Source of the DNA: Kordiimonas sediminis
Lineage (GTDB): Bacteria > Pseudomonadota > Alphaproteobacteria > Sphingomonadales > Kordiimonadaceae
Direction: 5' to 3'
Assembly (NCBI RefSeq): GCF_014656395.1
Contig: NZ_BNCI01000001.1
Coordinates: 1,027,893-1,091,892 of the forward strand
Length of the DNA stretch: 64,000 nt
Shown here: positions 18,939-26,646 of the stretch, piece by piece
How the letters are laid out: each line of letters opens with the position of its first letter
How positions within the stretch are numbered: position 1 is the stretch's first letter
Translations under genes and position numbers: made by a program
The notes under the pieces: generated by a model
The model's input: only the letters and a program-made list of their open reading frames with translations
Database searches by the model: none
What the model was told of the DNA's origin: nothing

Positions 18939-20351
18939 TTAGGCCGTTTGCGCAAGTGGCGCATCAGCCGGAATATTGAGGTCAGCCGCATTTCGGACCA
19001 CGTCACCAATCAACAGAAGTGCCGGGCTTTTGACTGCATTCTCTGAAATCAGGTCGGGCAGATTTTCCAGCGTACCGTAAAAGCGGCGTTCATTCGCACG
19101 GGTGCCGTTTTCCACTACTGCAACCGGGGTTTTTGCGTTCACACCTTCAGAGATCAATCCGGTCGACAGCTCTGGCGCGGTGCGAATGCCCATGTATATG
19201 CCGAGGGTGCGACCGTCGCCTGCCAGACTTGCCCAGTCAGAGAAACTGCGGTCTTTCAGGCGACCGGTCACGAGGGTGACCCCCGCGGAATAGTCGCGGT
19301 CGGTCAAGGGAATTTGAGTGCGGGCTGCAATACCGCTCAGGGCTGTGATGCCTGGAATAACATCTACGGCAATATCATGTGCACGCAGGGCTGCCAGCTC
19401 TTCGCTTGCACGGGCAAACAGCATGGGGTCGCCGCCTTTTAAGCGTACCACGCGGCGTCCGGCCAGGGCATGCTCAATCATCAGGGCATGAATGCCTTCC
19501 TGGCCAATACCGTGGTCGCCTTCACGCTTGCCAACGAACAGTAGCTCCGCATCCCGCCGTGCAAGTGCCAGAACATCGCGGCTTACAAGCCGGTCATAAA
19601 TGATGACGTCAGCCTGTTGCAGGGCGCGGTGCGCCTTGATTGTTAGAAGATCAGGATCACCGGGGCCTGCGCCGACAAGCTGTACCTGGCCCGACGTGGG
19701 GACATGACGGTGTTTGTGGGCAGCACTGATCAGTGCGGCTTTCACCGTGTCGAGATCGAGATCGGCATAGCTGCCCGCATGATCGAAAACCGAATCCCAA
19801 AATAACCGACGGCTGGTGGCGTCAGGAATGATGCCTTTGATCACAGACCGTGTTTCGCCCGATGCCTTGGCCAGGATGCCAAGGGATGGGGGGATCTCCC
19901 GCTCAAGGGTGCTTCTGAGGCGGCGGACAAAAACCGGGGCATCCCCACCGGATGAAATGGCTGCCTGCAGGGGACCGCGCTGGAACTGCGCCGGTGTTGT
20001 GAATGTGCTTTTGGCGGGCTTGTCGACTACATTTGTAGGCAACGCCCTGTTGGTAGCAAGCCGGGCAATGCGTTCTTCTGCCAGTTCATCATTGGTTGCG
20101 ATATAAACCAGTGTTTTGCCGTTCAGGTCATCTTCACCGAAGGGTCTGTCATGAATGATCAGATTGTCACGCCCTGTCTGGTTCCCTGATAGGCCTGCGG
20201 CATCAATGGCGGTAGATGCATCAGGGGCAATAACTGTAACGCGTGCACCCGTAGCAGAAACAAGGGCAAGTTTCGCCATTGCTGCTGCTGTCGATCCAAC
20301 AATCAGAATATGATTTTTATTGGCCGTTAAAAAAACGGGAATACTGGTCAT
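18939..20351 (-). CDS. cysG: Siroheme synthase, trifunctional CysG
   Basis: Makes siroheme from uroporphyrinogen III: SAM-dependent bismethylation, NAD-dependent oxidation to sirohydrochlorin, and iron insertion. The 470-residue protein has the CysG(B) dehydrogenase/ferrochelatase module first (PVFLTANKNHILIVGSTAAAM, residues 1-210). It then has the uroporphyrinogen methyltransferase module (VQLVGAGPGDPDLLTIKAHRAL, VVRLKGGDPMLFARASEE, IPGITALSG). The ATG at 20351 has a GAGGAG Shine-Dalgarno and a sensible N-terminus; an in-frame ATG at 20396 is less likely. It is the promoter-proximal gene of the cys operon, and its product supplies the cofactor of CysI. Confidence 0.94.
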   Translation of the reverse strand: MTSIPVFLTANKNHILIVGSTAAAMAKLALVSATGARVTVIAPDASTAIDAAGLSGNQTGRDNLIIHDRPFGEDDLNGKTLVYIATNDELAEERIARLATNRALPTNVVDKPAKSTFTTPAQFQRGPLQAAISSGGDAPVFVRRLRSTLEREIPPSLGILAKASGETRSVIKGIIPDATSRRLFWDSVFDHAGSYADLDLDTVKAALISAAHKHRHVPTSGQVQLVGAGPGDPDLLTIKAHRALQQADVIIYDRLVSRDVLALARRDAELLFVGKREGDHGIGQEGIHALMIEHALAGRRVVRLKGGDPMLFARASEELAALRAHDIAVDVIPGITALSGIAARTQIPLTDRDYSAGVTLVTGRLKDRSFSDWASLAGDGRTLGIYMGIRTAPELSTGLISEGVNAKTPVAVVENGTRANERRFYGTLENLPDLISENAVKSPALLLIGDVVRNAADLNIPADAPLAQTA

Positions 20352-20703
20352 TGGTCGCTCCTCGCTGCTCGTAACCTCGGGTATCGTGAAGTGCATTAGG
20401 TGATCTAATGCGTCCGACCCTTTACATATTGAGGTGAGGAGGAGTCTTCAAACGAGAAGAAATGTCTTTAAAGAATAGAAAAATTTACCAATATAAAGGA
20501 ATTTATAGTCAAAAATTCTCTTATAATTTCTATTATATCGCAAAAATTAGAAATTAATTCCTAATTATCCAGCATTGAGAAAATCAAAACCGGAAAAGAA
20601 GCCTGCGTTTAAAAATCAAAAACCAGCAAGAGTTTGGGTGCCTGGGGCGTAAGAAAAACTATTCATACAGTCATCACATGTATGTGACAGGCGGCAGGTG
20701 TTT
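20352..20703. promoter_or_regulatory. AT-rich leader/promoter region of the cys operon
   Basis: This 352-nt stretch separates cysG from gloB (both on the minus strand) and contains no credible gene. Bases 20455-20580 are strikingly AT-rich compared with the surrounding DNA and should hold the cysG promoter. In the presumed 5' leader, GCATTAG-GTGAT-CTAATGC (20393-20411) is a perfect 7-bp inverted repeat, a candidate operator or RNA hairpin. I could not identify a convincing -35/-10 pair. Confidence 0.5.
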
Positions 20704-21468
20704 TTAAAAGATGTCCTTACGGGCCCGTATTTCCGTAAAAACAGCCACAGGGTCTGCGTCCGGCATGGCGACGGCAGATTGCAAAACAGGATCATCCGCC
20801 CGCAGGAAAGGATTTGTACGGCGTTCATCACCCAGCCGGGAAGGTACTGTTGCCATGCCTTTCTCTCTGGCAGTTTTGACCTTTTCCATCCGGTCAAGCA
20901 GGGCCGGATTGTTCGGTTCAAGCGACAGGGCAAACAAGCCGTTCGCCAGTGTATATTCGTGGGCACAGCAGACGAGCGTGTCATCCGGCATGTCCCGGAA
21001 TTTCTGAAGGGATGTCCACATCTGCTCTGGTGTACCTTCAAACAGTCGTCCGCAGCCCATGGCAAACAGGGTGTCGCCGCAAAACAGCGCGTTTGACACC
21101 GGATCAAAATAGGCAATATGGCCCTTGGTATGGCCGGGGACATCAAACACCTGCAGGGCATTGCCGCATACGTGCACTGTATCACCGTCGCTGACAGGGA
21201 TATCAATGCCGGGAATGCGGTCCTGATCTGCAGCGGGGCCAATAATATGGACATTATAGCGGGATTTCAGATCAAGATTGGCACCGACATGATCAAAATG
21301 ATGATGGGTGTTCAAGATGTGTGACAGGGACCAGCCGCGTTCCTCAAGGACGTCAATAACAGGGTCGGCGACCGCAGGGTCAACCACGGCTACTTCGTCG
21401 CTGCTTTCATCATGAATAAGATAAATATAGTTATCTGTTAAAACCGGTATCTGAAGTATTTCCAGCAT
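20704..21468 (-). CDS. gloB: Hydroxyacylglutathione hydrolase (glyoxalase II)
   Basis: Hydrolyses S-D-lactoylglutathione to D-lactate and glutathione, the second step of methylglyoxal detoxification. The 254-residue protein is a metallo-beta-lactamase-fold enzyme with THHHFDH (H55, H57, D59, H60), VFDVPGHTKGHIAYF, CGDTLFAMGCGRLFEG and CAHEYTLAN, all diagnostic for GloB. The ATG at 21468 has an AGAGGG Shine-Dalgarno; 81 nt of upstream open frame look non-coding. It is divergent from the amidohydrolase at 21596. Confidence 0.94.
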   Translation of the reverse strand: MLEILQIPVLTDNYIYLIHDESSDEVAVVDPAVADPVIDVLEERGWSLSHILNTHHHFDHVGANLDLKSRYNVHIIGPAADQDRIPGIDIPVSDGDTVHVCGNALQVFDVPGHTKGHIAYFDPVSNALFCGDTLFAMGCGRLFEGTPEQMWTSLQKFRDMPDDTLVCCAHEYTLANGLFALSLEPNNPALLDRMEKVKTAREKGMATVPSRLGDERRTNPFLRADDPVLQSAVAMPDADPVAVFTEIRARKDIF

Positions 21469-21595
21469 AAATGCCCTCTTAGCGCCTGAGTGGTGCCTTT
21501 TACAGAATCTATTATGACAGGCCCCAAATTTCAAAAACTGCTTTCGCACGTTCGCCGTCTACTATAGCGTATTTTAAAACAAGTTAGGGGGATTT

Positions 21596-23308
21596 ATGAA
21601 AAAGTTTTTTACGCTTTTTGTTTCAGCGTTTCTATTGTGGTCCTGCGGTTCGGCGGACACCCCTGAAACACTGGAAAAGTATGATGTTGTGATTGTTGGC
21701 GGGACTGTAATGGACGGGTCCGGGCAGGCTGGCAGGCTGGCAGATGTGGCCATTCAGAATGACCGTGTCGTCAAGATCGGCGATCTGGGCGCCTATGAAG
21801 CGACCCTGACAGTTGATGCGTCCGGTCAGGCTGTGGCGCCGGGGTTCATTAATATGCTGAGCTGGGCACCTTTTGGGCTGGTAACAGATGGTCGCGCTGT
21901 TTCTGATCTGGTGCAGGGGGTAACGCTTGAAGTGTTTGGTGAAGGCATGTCCATGGGACCTCTGAGTGACGCCAATAAAAAAATGATGCAGGACCGTATC
22001 AATACCATGCCGAAACCCTTTGAGGTTTCCTGGACCGGCTTTGGTGAATATCTGGACTTTGTAACGGAAAAAGGCGTGTCCCCTAACGTGGCATCTTTTG
22101 TTGGTGCAACGACCGTGCGTGCCAATGTCGTGGGATATGAAGACAGGGCAGCAACGGAAGATGAGCTGGTAGCCATGCAGATGGAGGTCAGAACAGCCAT
22201 GGAAGAAGGCGCGCTTGGTGTTGGTTCGTCCCTGATTTATGCCCCGGCATTTTATGCAAACACAGAAGAGCTCATCGCGCTGAACAAAGCGGCGGCAGAG
22301 TATGACGGCATGTATATTTCTCACATGCGCAGCGAGGGCAACCGGTTCCTGGAATCGCTTGATGAATTAATTACTATCGCCCGCGAAGCTGGTGTTCGTG
22401 CCGAGGTGTATCACCTGAAGGCTGCCGGACAGTCTAACTGGCCGAAGATGGAGCAGGCTATCGCGAAAATTAATGCAGCCCGCGCAGAGGGGCTTGCGAT
22501 TACCGCAGATGTTTATACCTACCCTGCAGGCGCGACGGGCCTTGATGCAGCAATGCCGCCGTGGGTGCAGGCAGGTGGCTATCAGGCATGGGCGGACCGT
22601 CTGAAGGACCCGGACGTGCGCGCAAAGGTTTTGGCGGAGATGCGGACCCCAACGGACGAATGGGAAAACCTGATGATGGCCGCTGGACCTGACGGTGTGT
22701 TATTGCCGTACTTCCAAAATCCTGATCTGAAAAAATATACAGGCATGACCCTGTCTGCTGTTGCGGCCGATATGGGCGTAACGCCCGAAGAGGCAGCAAT
22801 TGATCTGGTGATTGCTGACGGTACACGGGTTAGTGCCATTTACTTCCTGATGTCAGAGGAAAATATCCGCCGTCAGATCAAGGAACCGTGGGTTTCTTTC
22901 GGGTCTGATGCTGATGCCATGGACCCAGCGATTGCCAGCCAGTTTGGTTCAACGCACCCGCGCGGCTATGGTAACTTTGCGCGTGTCTTCGCAAAATATG
23001 TGCGCGAAGACGGGGTTATTTCAGTCGAGGAGGCTGTGCGTCGTTTGACACATCTGCCGGCGACCAATCTGAAAATCCGGGACCGCGGTTTACTCGCAGA
23101 AGGCTATTATGCAGATGTGGTTGTTTTCGACCCCGCGACAATTCAGGATCATTCCACCTTTGAAAATCCGCATGCACTGTCAACGGGGGTCAGCCATGTA
23201 TTTGTCAATGGCACACAGGTTGTCAAAGACGGTACGCATACTGGCGCAACGCCTGGTCGTGTGGTGCGCGGTGCTGGCTGGACAGGGTGGAAAAAGGCAG
23301 ACAAATAA
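21596..23308 (+). CDS. Exported amidohydrolase, N-acyl-D-amino-acid deacylase-like
   Basis: Predicted periplasmic (probably lipid-anchored) amidohydrolase of 570 residues. The signal segment ends in LLWSC (Cys17), a slightly irregular lipobox. The start of the TIM-barrel hydrolase is clear (YDVVIVGGTVMDGSG, VAPGFINML). Later motifs match D-aminoacylase-like proteins (ISHMRSEG, VYHLKAAG, FGSDADAM, GNFARVFAKYVRE and the terminal VFDPATIQDHSTFENPH). The metal-binding HxH usually found after PGFID is replaced by N-M-L. The protein thus belongs to a variant branch, and substrate and even activity are uncertain. A strong Shine-Dalgarno (TTAGGGGGA) precedes the ATG. Confidence 0.82.
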   Translation: MKKFFTLFVSAFLLWSCGSADTPETLEKYDVVIVGGTVMDGSGQAGRLADVAIQNDRVVKIGDLGAYEATLTVDASGQAVAPGFINMLSWAPFGLVTDGRAVSDLVQGVTLEVFGEGMSMGPLSDANKKMMQDRINTMPKPFEVSWTGFGEYLDFVTEKGVSPNVASFVGATTVRANVVGYEDRAATEDELVAMQMEVRTAMEEGALGVGSSLIYAPAFYANTEELIALNKAAAEYDGMYISHMRSEGNRFLESLDELITIAREAGVRAEVYHLKAAGQSNWPKMEQAIAKINAARAEGLAITADVYTYPAGATGLDAAMPPWVQAGGYQAWADRLKDPDVRAKVLAEMRTPTDEWENLMMAAGPDGVLLPYFQNPDLKKYTGMTLSAVAADMGVTPEEAAIDLVIADGTRVSAIYFLMSEENIRRQIKEPWVSFGSDADAMDPAIASQFGSTHPRGYGNFARVFAKYVREDGVISVEEAVRRLTHLPATNLKIRDRGLLAEGYYADVVVFDPATIQDHSTFENPHALSTGVSHVFVNGTQVVKDGTHTGATPGRVVRGAGWTGWKKADK

Positions 23309-23353
23309 CCTGAAGGTACGCAGTGGTGACCCGGTTAATTGTCGGGTGCTGGG

Positions 23354-24199
23354 TCACGATAGCTTCCAAACCCCGACATGAAGCGTAACATCCTTGTCCT
23401 TGCCGGTTTCACCGGTTGGGGCAAGATGCCATTCCCAGCCTGTTAGCTTTTCTTGGTCGTCGAGGATGCCTGCACTGAAGGTCGGTTCTGTTTCAACGGT
23501 TGCCCCGGTTTTTATAGTACGCTGAAAGTCGCTGATAAGGATTGCCGGGCAGGGTGCAGCAGACAGAATGCTGGTGTGCGCGCTTTCCAGTAGATATTCC
23601 ACATTGCTGTCAGCACCAAAGGGTAAAGAAAGCTGGCTTAGCAGATTACAGCTGATAATCAGGCTATATCCCGCAATCGGGATCGGTGCATAGGCAGGCA
23701 CCTGCAGGGTCTCTGCATCATCAGCCTTTGCCCAGATAGCCAGCATGCCAGTGACATCATAGAGTTCAAACCTGATATTGGGATATGCTTTTAGTTTTTG
23801 CCGGGCTGAGGGCAAAAGAACGGCATCCATCAGAAGGGCCCCTGCCGGATGGGCGTTTAAACTGTCCAGCGGTATATCAAGAAGGGCACCGGCTCCCAGT
23901 ATAAGGATGGGTTCTGCCGGGTCCGCTGCCTGCACGGCTTCTTTGATAACTGCTTTGGTTCTGTCCAGATGGGGCTGCCATGCCTGGGCATGGCGGCGGT
24001 ACCGGGCTTCGATCGCAGGGGCTTCTTTTTTAAGGCCGGTACTGGCAGCACCAGCGACGCTGTCAGTACGGAGGTATGTCCACCATTCACGCAGCAAGGT
24101 GACTAATCTTTTGCCGGTGTCATCTGGATCAGGCCGTCTGTCCGGTGGCCAATAGGTATCGACCGGTAAAAACAACTGGGATGTCCGACATGGCAGCAT
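23354..24199 (-). CDS. Unknown protein, methyltransferase-like fold suspected
   Basis: A 281-residue soluble protein that I do not recognise. The segment [19 protein letters not shown] (about residues 94-112), followed by [30 protein letters not shown], resembles motifs I-III of Rossmann-fold SAM-dependent methyltransferases, so that fold is a reasonable guess. The N-terminal ~100 residues are charged and rich in Trp/Arg. The ATG at 24199 would make the first 32 codons overlap hisI in another frame. It has an AAGGCGG in the right place, but a TTG at 24097 is an alternative. It is the third cistron after folE and hisI and ends convergently with the amidohydrolase gene. Confidence 0.65.
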   Translation of the reverse strand: MLPCRTSQLFLPVDTYWPPDRRPDPDDTGKRLVTLLREWWTYLRTDSVAGAASTGLKKEAPAIEARYRRHAQAWQPHLDRTKAVIKEAVQAADPAEPILILGAGALLDIPLDSLNAHPAGALLMDAVLLPSARQKLKAYPNIRFELYDVTGMLAIWAKADDAETLQVPAYAPIPIAGYSLIISCNLLSQLSLPFGADSNVEYLLESAHTSILSAAPCPAILISDFQRTIKTGATVETEPTFSAGILDDQEKLTGWEWHLAPTGETGKDKDVTLHVGVWKLS

Positions 24200-24522
24200 T
24201 TACCGCCTTTTTGTTCAACCACCAGCAACAGACTGTCCTGATCACAATCAGTGCGGAAGTCATGGACGATTTGATATTCGCCGGAAGTTGCCCCTTTGTG
24301 CCACAGCTGTTGCCGGGACCGGCTGAAATAGTGCGCTTCGCCCGTTTCAATGGTTTTCCTGATCGCATCGGCATTCATCCATGCCTGCATCAGCACCTGC
24401 CCGGTGGCCGCGCAAGTGGTGACAACCGGAATTAATCCCCGGTCATCAAATTTTGGGGCGAACGTCAGGCCGTTTTCAACCTGATCCTTATTGGTGCGAT
24501 CACCAAACAAAGTGGCAGGCAT
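24103..24522 (-). CDS. hisI: Phosphoribosyl-AMP cyclohydrolase
   Basis: Third step of histidine biosynthesis: opens the adenine ring of phosphoribosyl-AMP. The 139 residues contain the full signature: [42 protein letters not shown] and the metal/cysteine block [13 protein letters not shown]...[12 protein letters not shown]. This is the monofunctional HisI without the HisE domain, as usual in alphaproteobacteria. Its ATG overlaps the folE stop by one base (TAATG), so the two are coupled. Other his genes are not in the window. Confidence 0.95.
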   Translation of the reverse strand: MPATLFGDRTNKDQVENGLTFAPKFDDRGLIPVVTTCAATGQVLMQAWMNADAIRKTIETGEAHYFSRSRQQLWHKGATSGEYQIVHDFRTDCDQDSLLLVVEQKGGKCCHVGHPSCFYRSIPIGHRTDGLIQMTPAKD

Positions 24523-25157
24523 TAGGACTGTGCCCGTATGAGGTCCCAGAACTGACGCTCATACCGTTCTTCTTTGAAGACGCCGCGGAACTGGCGGGTG
24601 ATGGTGAAAACATCGCTATGTTTCACACCGCGACAGGTCATGCACTGGTGTGTTGCGTCCACAATAACGGCAACGCCTTTTGGCTGGAGATATTTTTCGA
24701 TCGCATCCGCAACCTGCGCTGTCATTGTCTCCTGGGTTTGCAGGCGATTGGCGTAGGCTTCGACAATACGTGCAAGTTTGGAGATACCAACAACCCGACC
24801 ATTTGGCATATAGGCAACATGGGCTGTGCCTTGCACCGGTACCATATGGTGTTCGCAGTGGCTTTCGACTTTGATGTTCCGCAGAACAACCATGTCGTCA
24901 TAGCCCGCGACTTCACCAAAAGTGCGCGCTAAAATTTCTTCGGGGTCAGCTTGATAACCTTTGAAGAATTCTTCATAGGCTTTCACGACCCGTTTGGGGG
25001 TGTCTAACAGGCCTTCACGTGACGGATTGTCACCGGCCCAGCGGATGAGGGTACGAACCGCAGCTTCAGCCTCTGCCCTTGATGGGCGTGTCTCGGCATC
25101 CACTTCAGATACCTTCAGTTCAAAGTCATCATCGACTTTTTCAAGTACGGCATCCAT
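24522..25157 (-). CDS. folE: GTP cyclohydrolase I
   Basis: Converts GTP to 7,8-dihydroneopterin triphosphate, the entry to tetrahydrofolate synthesis. The 211 residues show the zinc site [10 protein letters not shown] (C101, H104) with the distant cysteine in [11 protein letters not shown] (C172/C175), plus [24 protein letters not shown]. An N-terminal extension of about 30 residues precedes the core. The Shine-Dalgarno AAAGGAAA precedes the ATG. It is the first gene of the folE-hisI unit and is divergent from the Fe-S scaffold gene, an arrangement common in alphaproteobacteria. Confidence 0.96.
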   Translation of the reverse strand: MDAVLEKVDDDFELKVSEVDAETRPSRAEAEAAVRTLIRWAGDNPSREGLLDTPKRVVKAYEEFFKGYQADPEEILARTFGEVAGYDDMVVLRNIKVESHCEHHMVPVQGTAHVAYMPNGRVVGISKLARIVEAYANRLQTQETMTAQVADAIEKYLQPKGVAVIVDATHQCMTCRGVKHSDVFTITRQFRGVFKEERYERQFWDLIRAQS

Positions 25158-25417
25158 ATAGGATTTCCTTTCCAGGTTGGAACCGGCGTGTACTCGGACC
25201 GATTCCTGATTTTACTTCAGGTGCTGTAACAATCTTATATACGGCTGTCCTGATGAAACGGATTGTCTATATACTGTTTGTTGTCCCCGTTAAAGACAAC
25301 ATGGACGAATATGGTAATAAATATCCGCGAATCAAGGGTAGTCCATATTCGGCTTGGCAACAAGGCTACTCTTTTGTATGCAGGACCATCGCTTTTTCGC
25401 AAAGGTGCCTGATTTTT

Positions 25418-25834
25418 ATGACCGATATTTACACCAAGGATTTATTGCGCTGGACGTTAAAGATCCCGTTTCAGGAACGCATGGAAAGCCCGGACGCATC
25501 CGTGGTGAAAACCAGCCGTATCTGCGGCAGTCGCATCAGCCTTGATGTAACATTTGGTCCGGACGGCACAATAAATGGTGCCGGATGGGAAGTGAAAGCC
25601 TGTGCACTCGGGCAGGCGACCGCTGCCATGGTCGGGCAGCATATCATTGGTCTTGGCAAAGCTGAATTTGATGAAATTGATCAGCTGTTCGCGTCTCTTG
25701 TTAAGGGCGAGGACGTTCATTTTCCGGACAAATGGCAGGACTTGCAGGCGCTGGCACCTGTCAAGGACCACCCGGGAAGACAGGGCTCTGTCGCATTGCC
25801 GTTTGATTGCTTGCGGGCTGTCTTCGCTGCATGA
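25418..25834 (+). CDS. IscU/NifU-like iron-sulfur cluster assembly scaffold protein
   Basis: Small (138-residue) protein of the IscU/NifU N-terminal fold. Three cysteines sit where the family has them: C36 (RICGSRIS), C62 (KACALGQATAAM) and C131 (FDCLRAV). The alphaproteobacterial subgroup found next to folE/hisI is of this type, distinct from the main IscU/SufU. Its role in Fe-S assembly is inferred from the family. The ATG at 25418 was chosen because family similarity begins there; a longer in-frame extension upstream shows none. Its stop overlaps the next start (ATGA at 25831), so it is translationally coupled to the prepilin peptidase gene. Confidence 0.82.
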   Translation: MTDIYTKDLLRWTLKIPFQERMESPDASVVKTSRICGSRISLDVTFGPDGTINGAGWEVKACALGQATAAMVGQHIIGLGKAEFDEIDQLFASLVKGEDVHFPDKWQDLQALAPVKDHPGRQGSVALPFDCLRAVFAA

Positions 25835-26358
25835 TCCGGCACACCCGAATATGGGCAGTGGTGCTGACTTCCGTGCCGTTCGGGGCCTACTTTTTGGCAG
25901 GTATGCCAACGGACCTGTGGCGGGCGTTATTTTTTTATGGGTGTCTGGCGTGCCTCTCGGTCATTGATATGGAAACCAGACGGCTTCCTAATCCTTTAAC
26001 CGGGTTATTGTTCATCGCTGGTATGCTTCAGGCCTATATGTATGGTTATTTTGAAGCTGCACTCTACGGCGCGCTTATCGGCGGTGTTGGGCTGTGGCTT
26101 GTTGCCTATGTTTATCAGTTGGTCAGAAAACGGCGCGGCATGGGCATGGGGGATGTTAAACTGTTGGGCGCCATGGGGGCATGGACGGGGCCGTTCGCAA
26201 TCCCCTATATCCTGTTGATTGCGTCTGTTACGGGTATTGTCTTTGCCTATCTTTATAGTCTGCGTGATGCTGAGAAACGCGGCGCGCTACAAGCCTATCC
26301 GTTTGGACCATTTCTGGCGCTGGGTGGCTGGATTGCCTTTCTTATTCTTGCGGCTTGA
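25831..26358 (+). CDS. Short type IV prepilin peptidase (A24 family; GspO/TadV-like)
   Basis: Membrane aspartyl protease that cleaves the leader of type IV-like pseudopilins at the G|F site. The 175 residues have about five hydrophobic helices and the two catalytic aspartates: D46 in SVIDMETRRLPN and D108 in GMGMGDVKLLGAMGAW. The N-terminal cytoplasmic methyltransferase domain of full-length GspO/PilD is absent, so this is the short CpaA/TadV-like form. No other prepilin peptidase is in the window. It lies about 6 kb upstream of, and on the same strand as, gspC-N, whose pseudopilins GspG/I/J/K need such an enzyme. The start overlaps the scaffold gene by 4 nt. Confidence 0.88.
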   Translation: MIRHTRIWAVVLTSVPFGAYFLAGMPTDLWRALFFYGCLACLSVIDMETRRLPNPLTGLLFIAGMLQAYMYGYFEAALYGALIGGVGLWLVAYVYQLVRKRRGMGMGDVKLLGAMGAWTGPFAIPYILLIASVTGIVFAYLYSLRDAEKRGALQAYPFGPFLALGGWIAFLILAA

Positions 26359-26646
26359 TGGACCTGCCCACTTAGCAAATAGTGTTTTTTACGAATCTGT
26401 GACCAGACCGGCATTTATGACGGCCCAGTGATTCTGGTCGCGGGATTTGTCAGGACATAAATGGATCAAGCGTTATTAACTATATGAAAAATATAGATAA
26501 TATTCTGTATTAAATCTGTAATAGTACCGAAAAGAAGATGTCACACTGACTCTTTACTGCTCTCGTCAGGTCTTAATCCGGGGACATGCATGTTCCCAGG
26601 TGGCTTTTACTAATCACAAACAGGCTCAACCTGACGAGGAAATCTC
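26359..26646 (+). promoter_or_regulatory. Leader of lipoprotein/receptor operon with SD-sequestering repeat
   Basis: This 288-nt gene-free region precedes the 910-aa lipoprotein gene. Three elements are seen. First, CTATAT-GAAAA-ATATAG (26480-26496) sits in an AT-rich, promoter-like tract. Second, GGGGACATGCATGTTCCC (26580-26597) is an 18-nt near-perfect palindrome. Third, CTCGTCAGGT (26562-26571) and ACCTGACGAG (26629-26638) are perfectly complementary over 10 bp and enclose the palindrome. The right arm of the third element overlaps the Shine-Dalgarno GAGGA just before the ATG at 26647. Folding would mask ribosome binding. No known riboswitch consensus was recognised. Confidence 0.55.

Noticed and set aside
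26562-26640. TPP or cobalamin riboswitch in the lipoprotein leader
   Set aside because: The ACCTGA string resembles part of the TPP element but the CTGAGA and other core boxes, and the B12 box, are absent.
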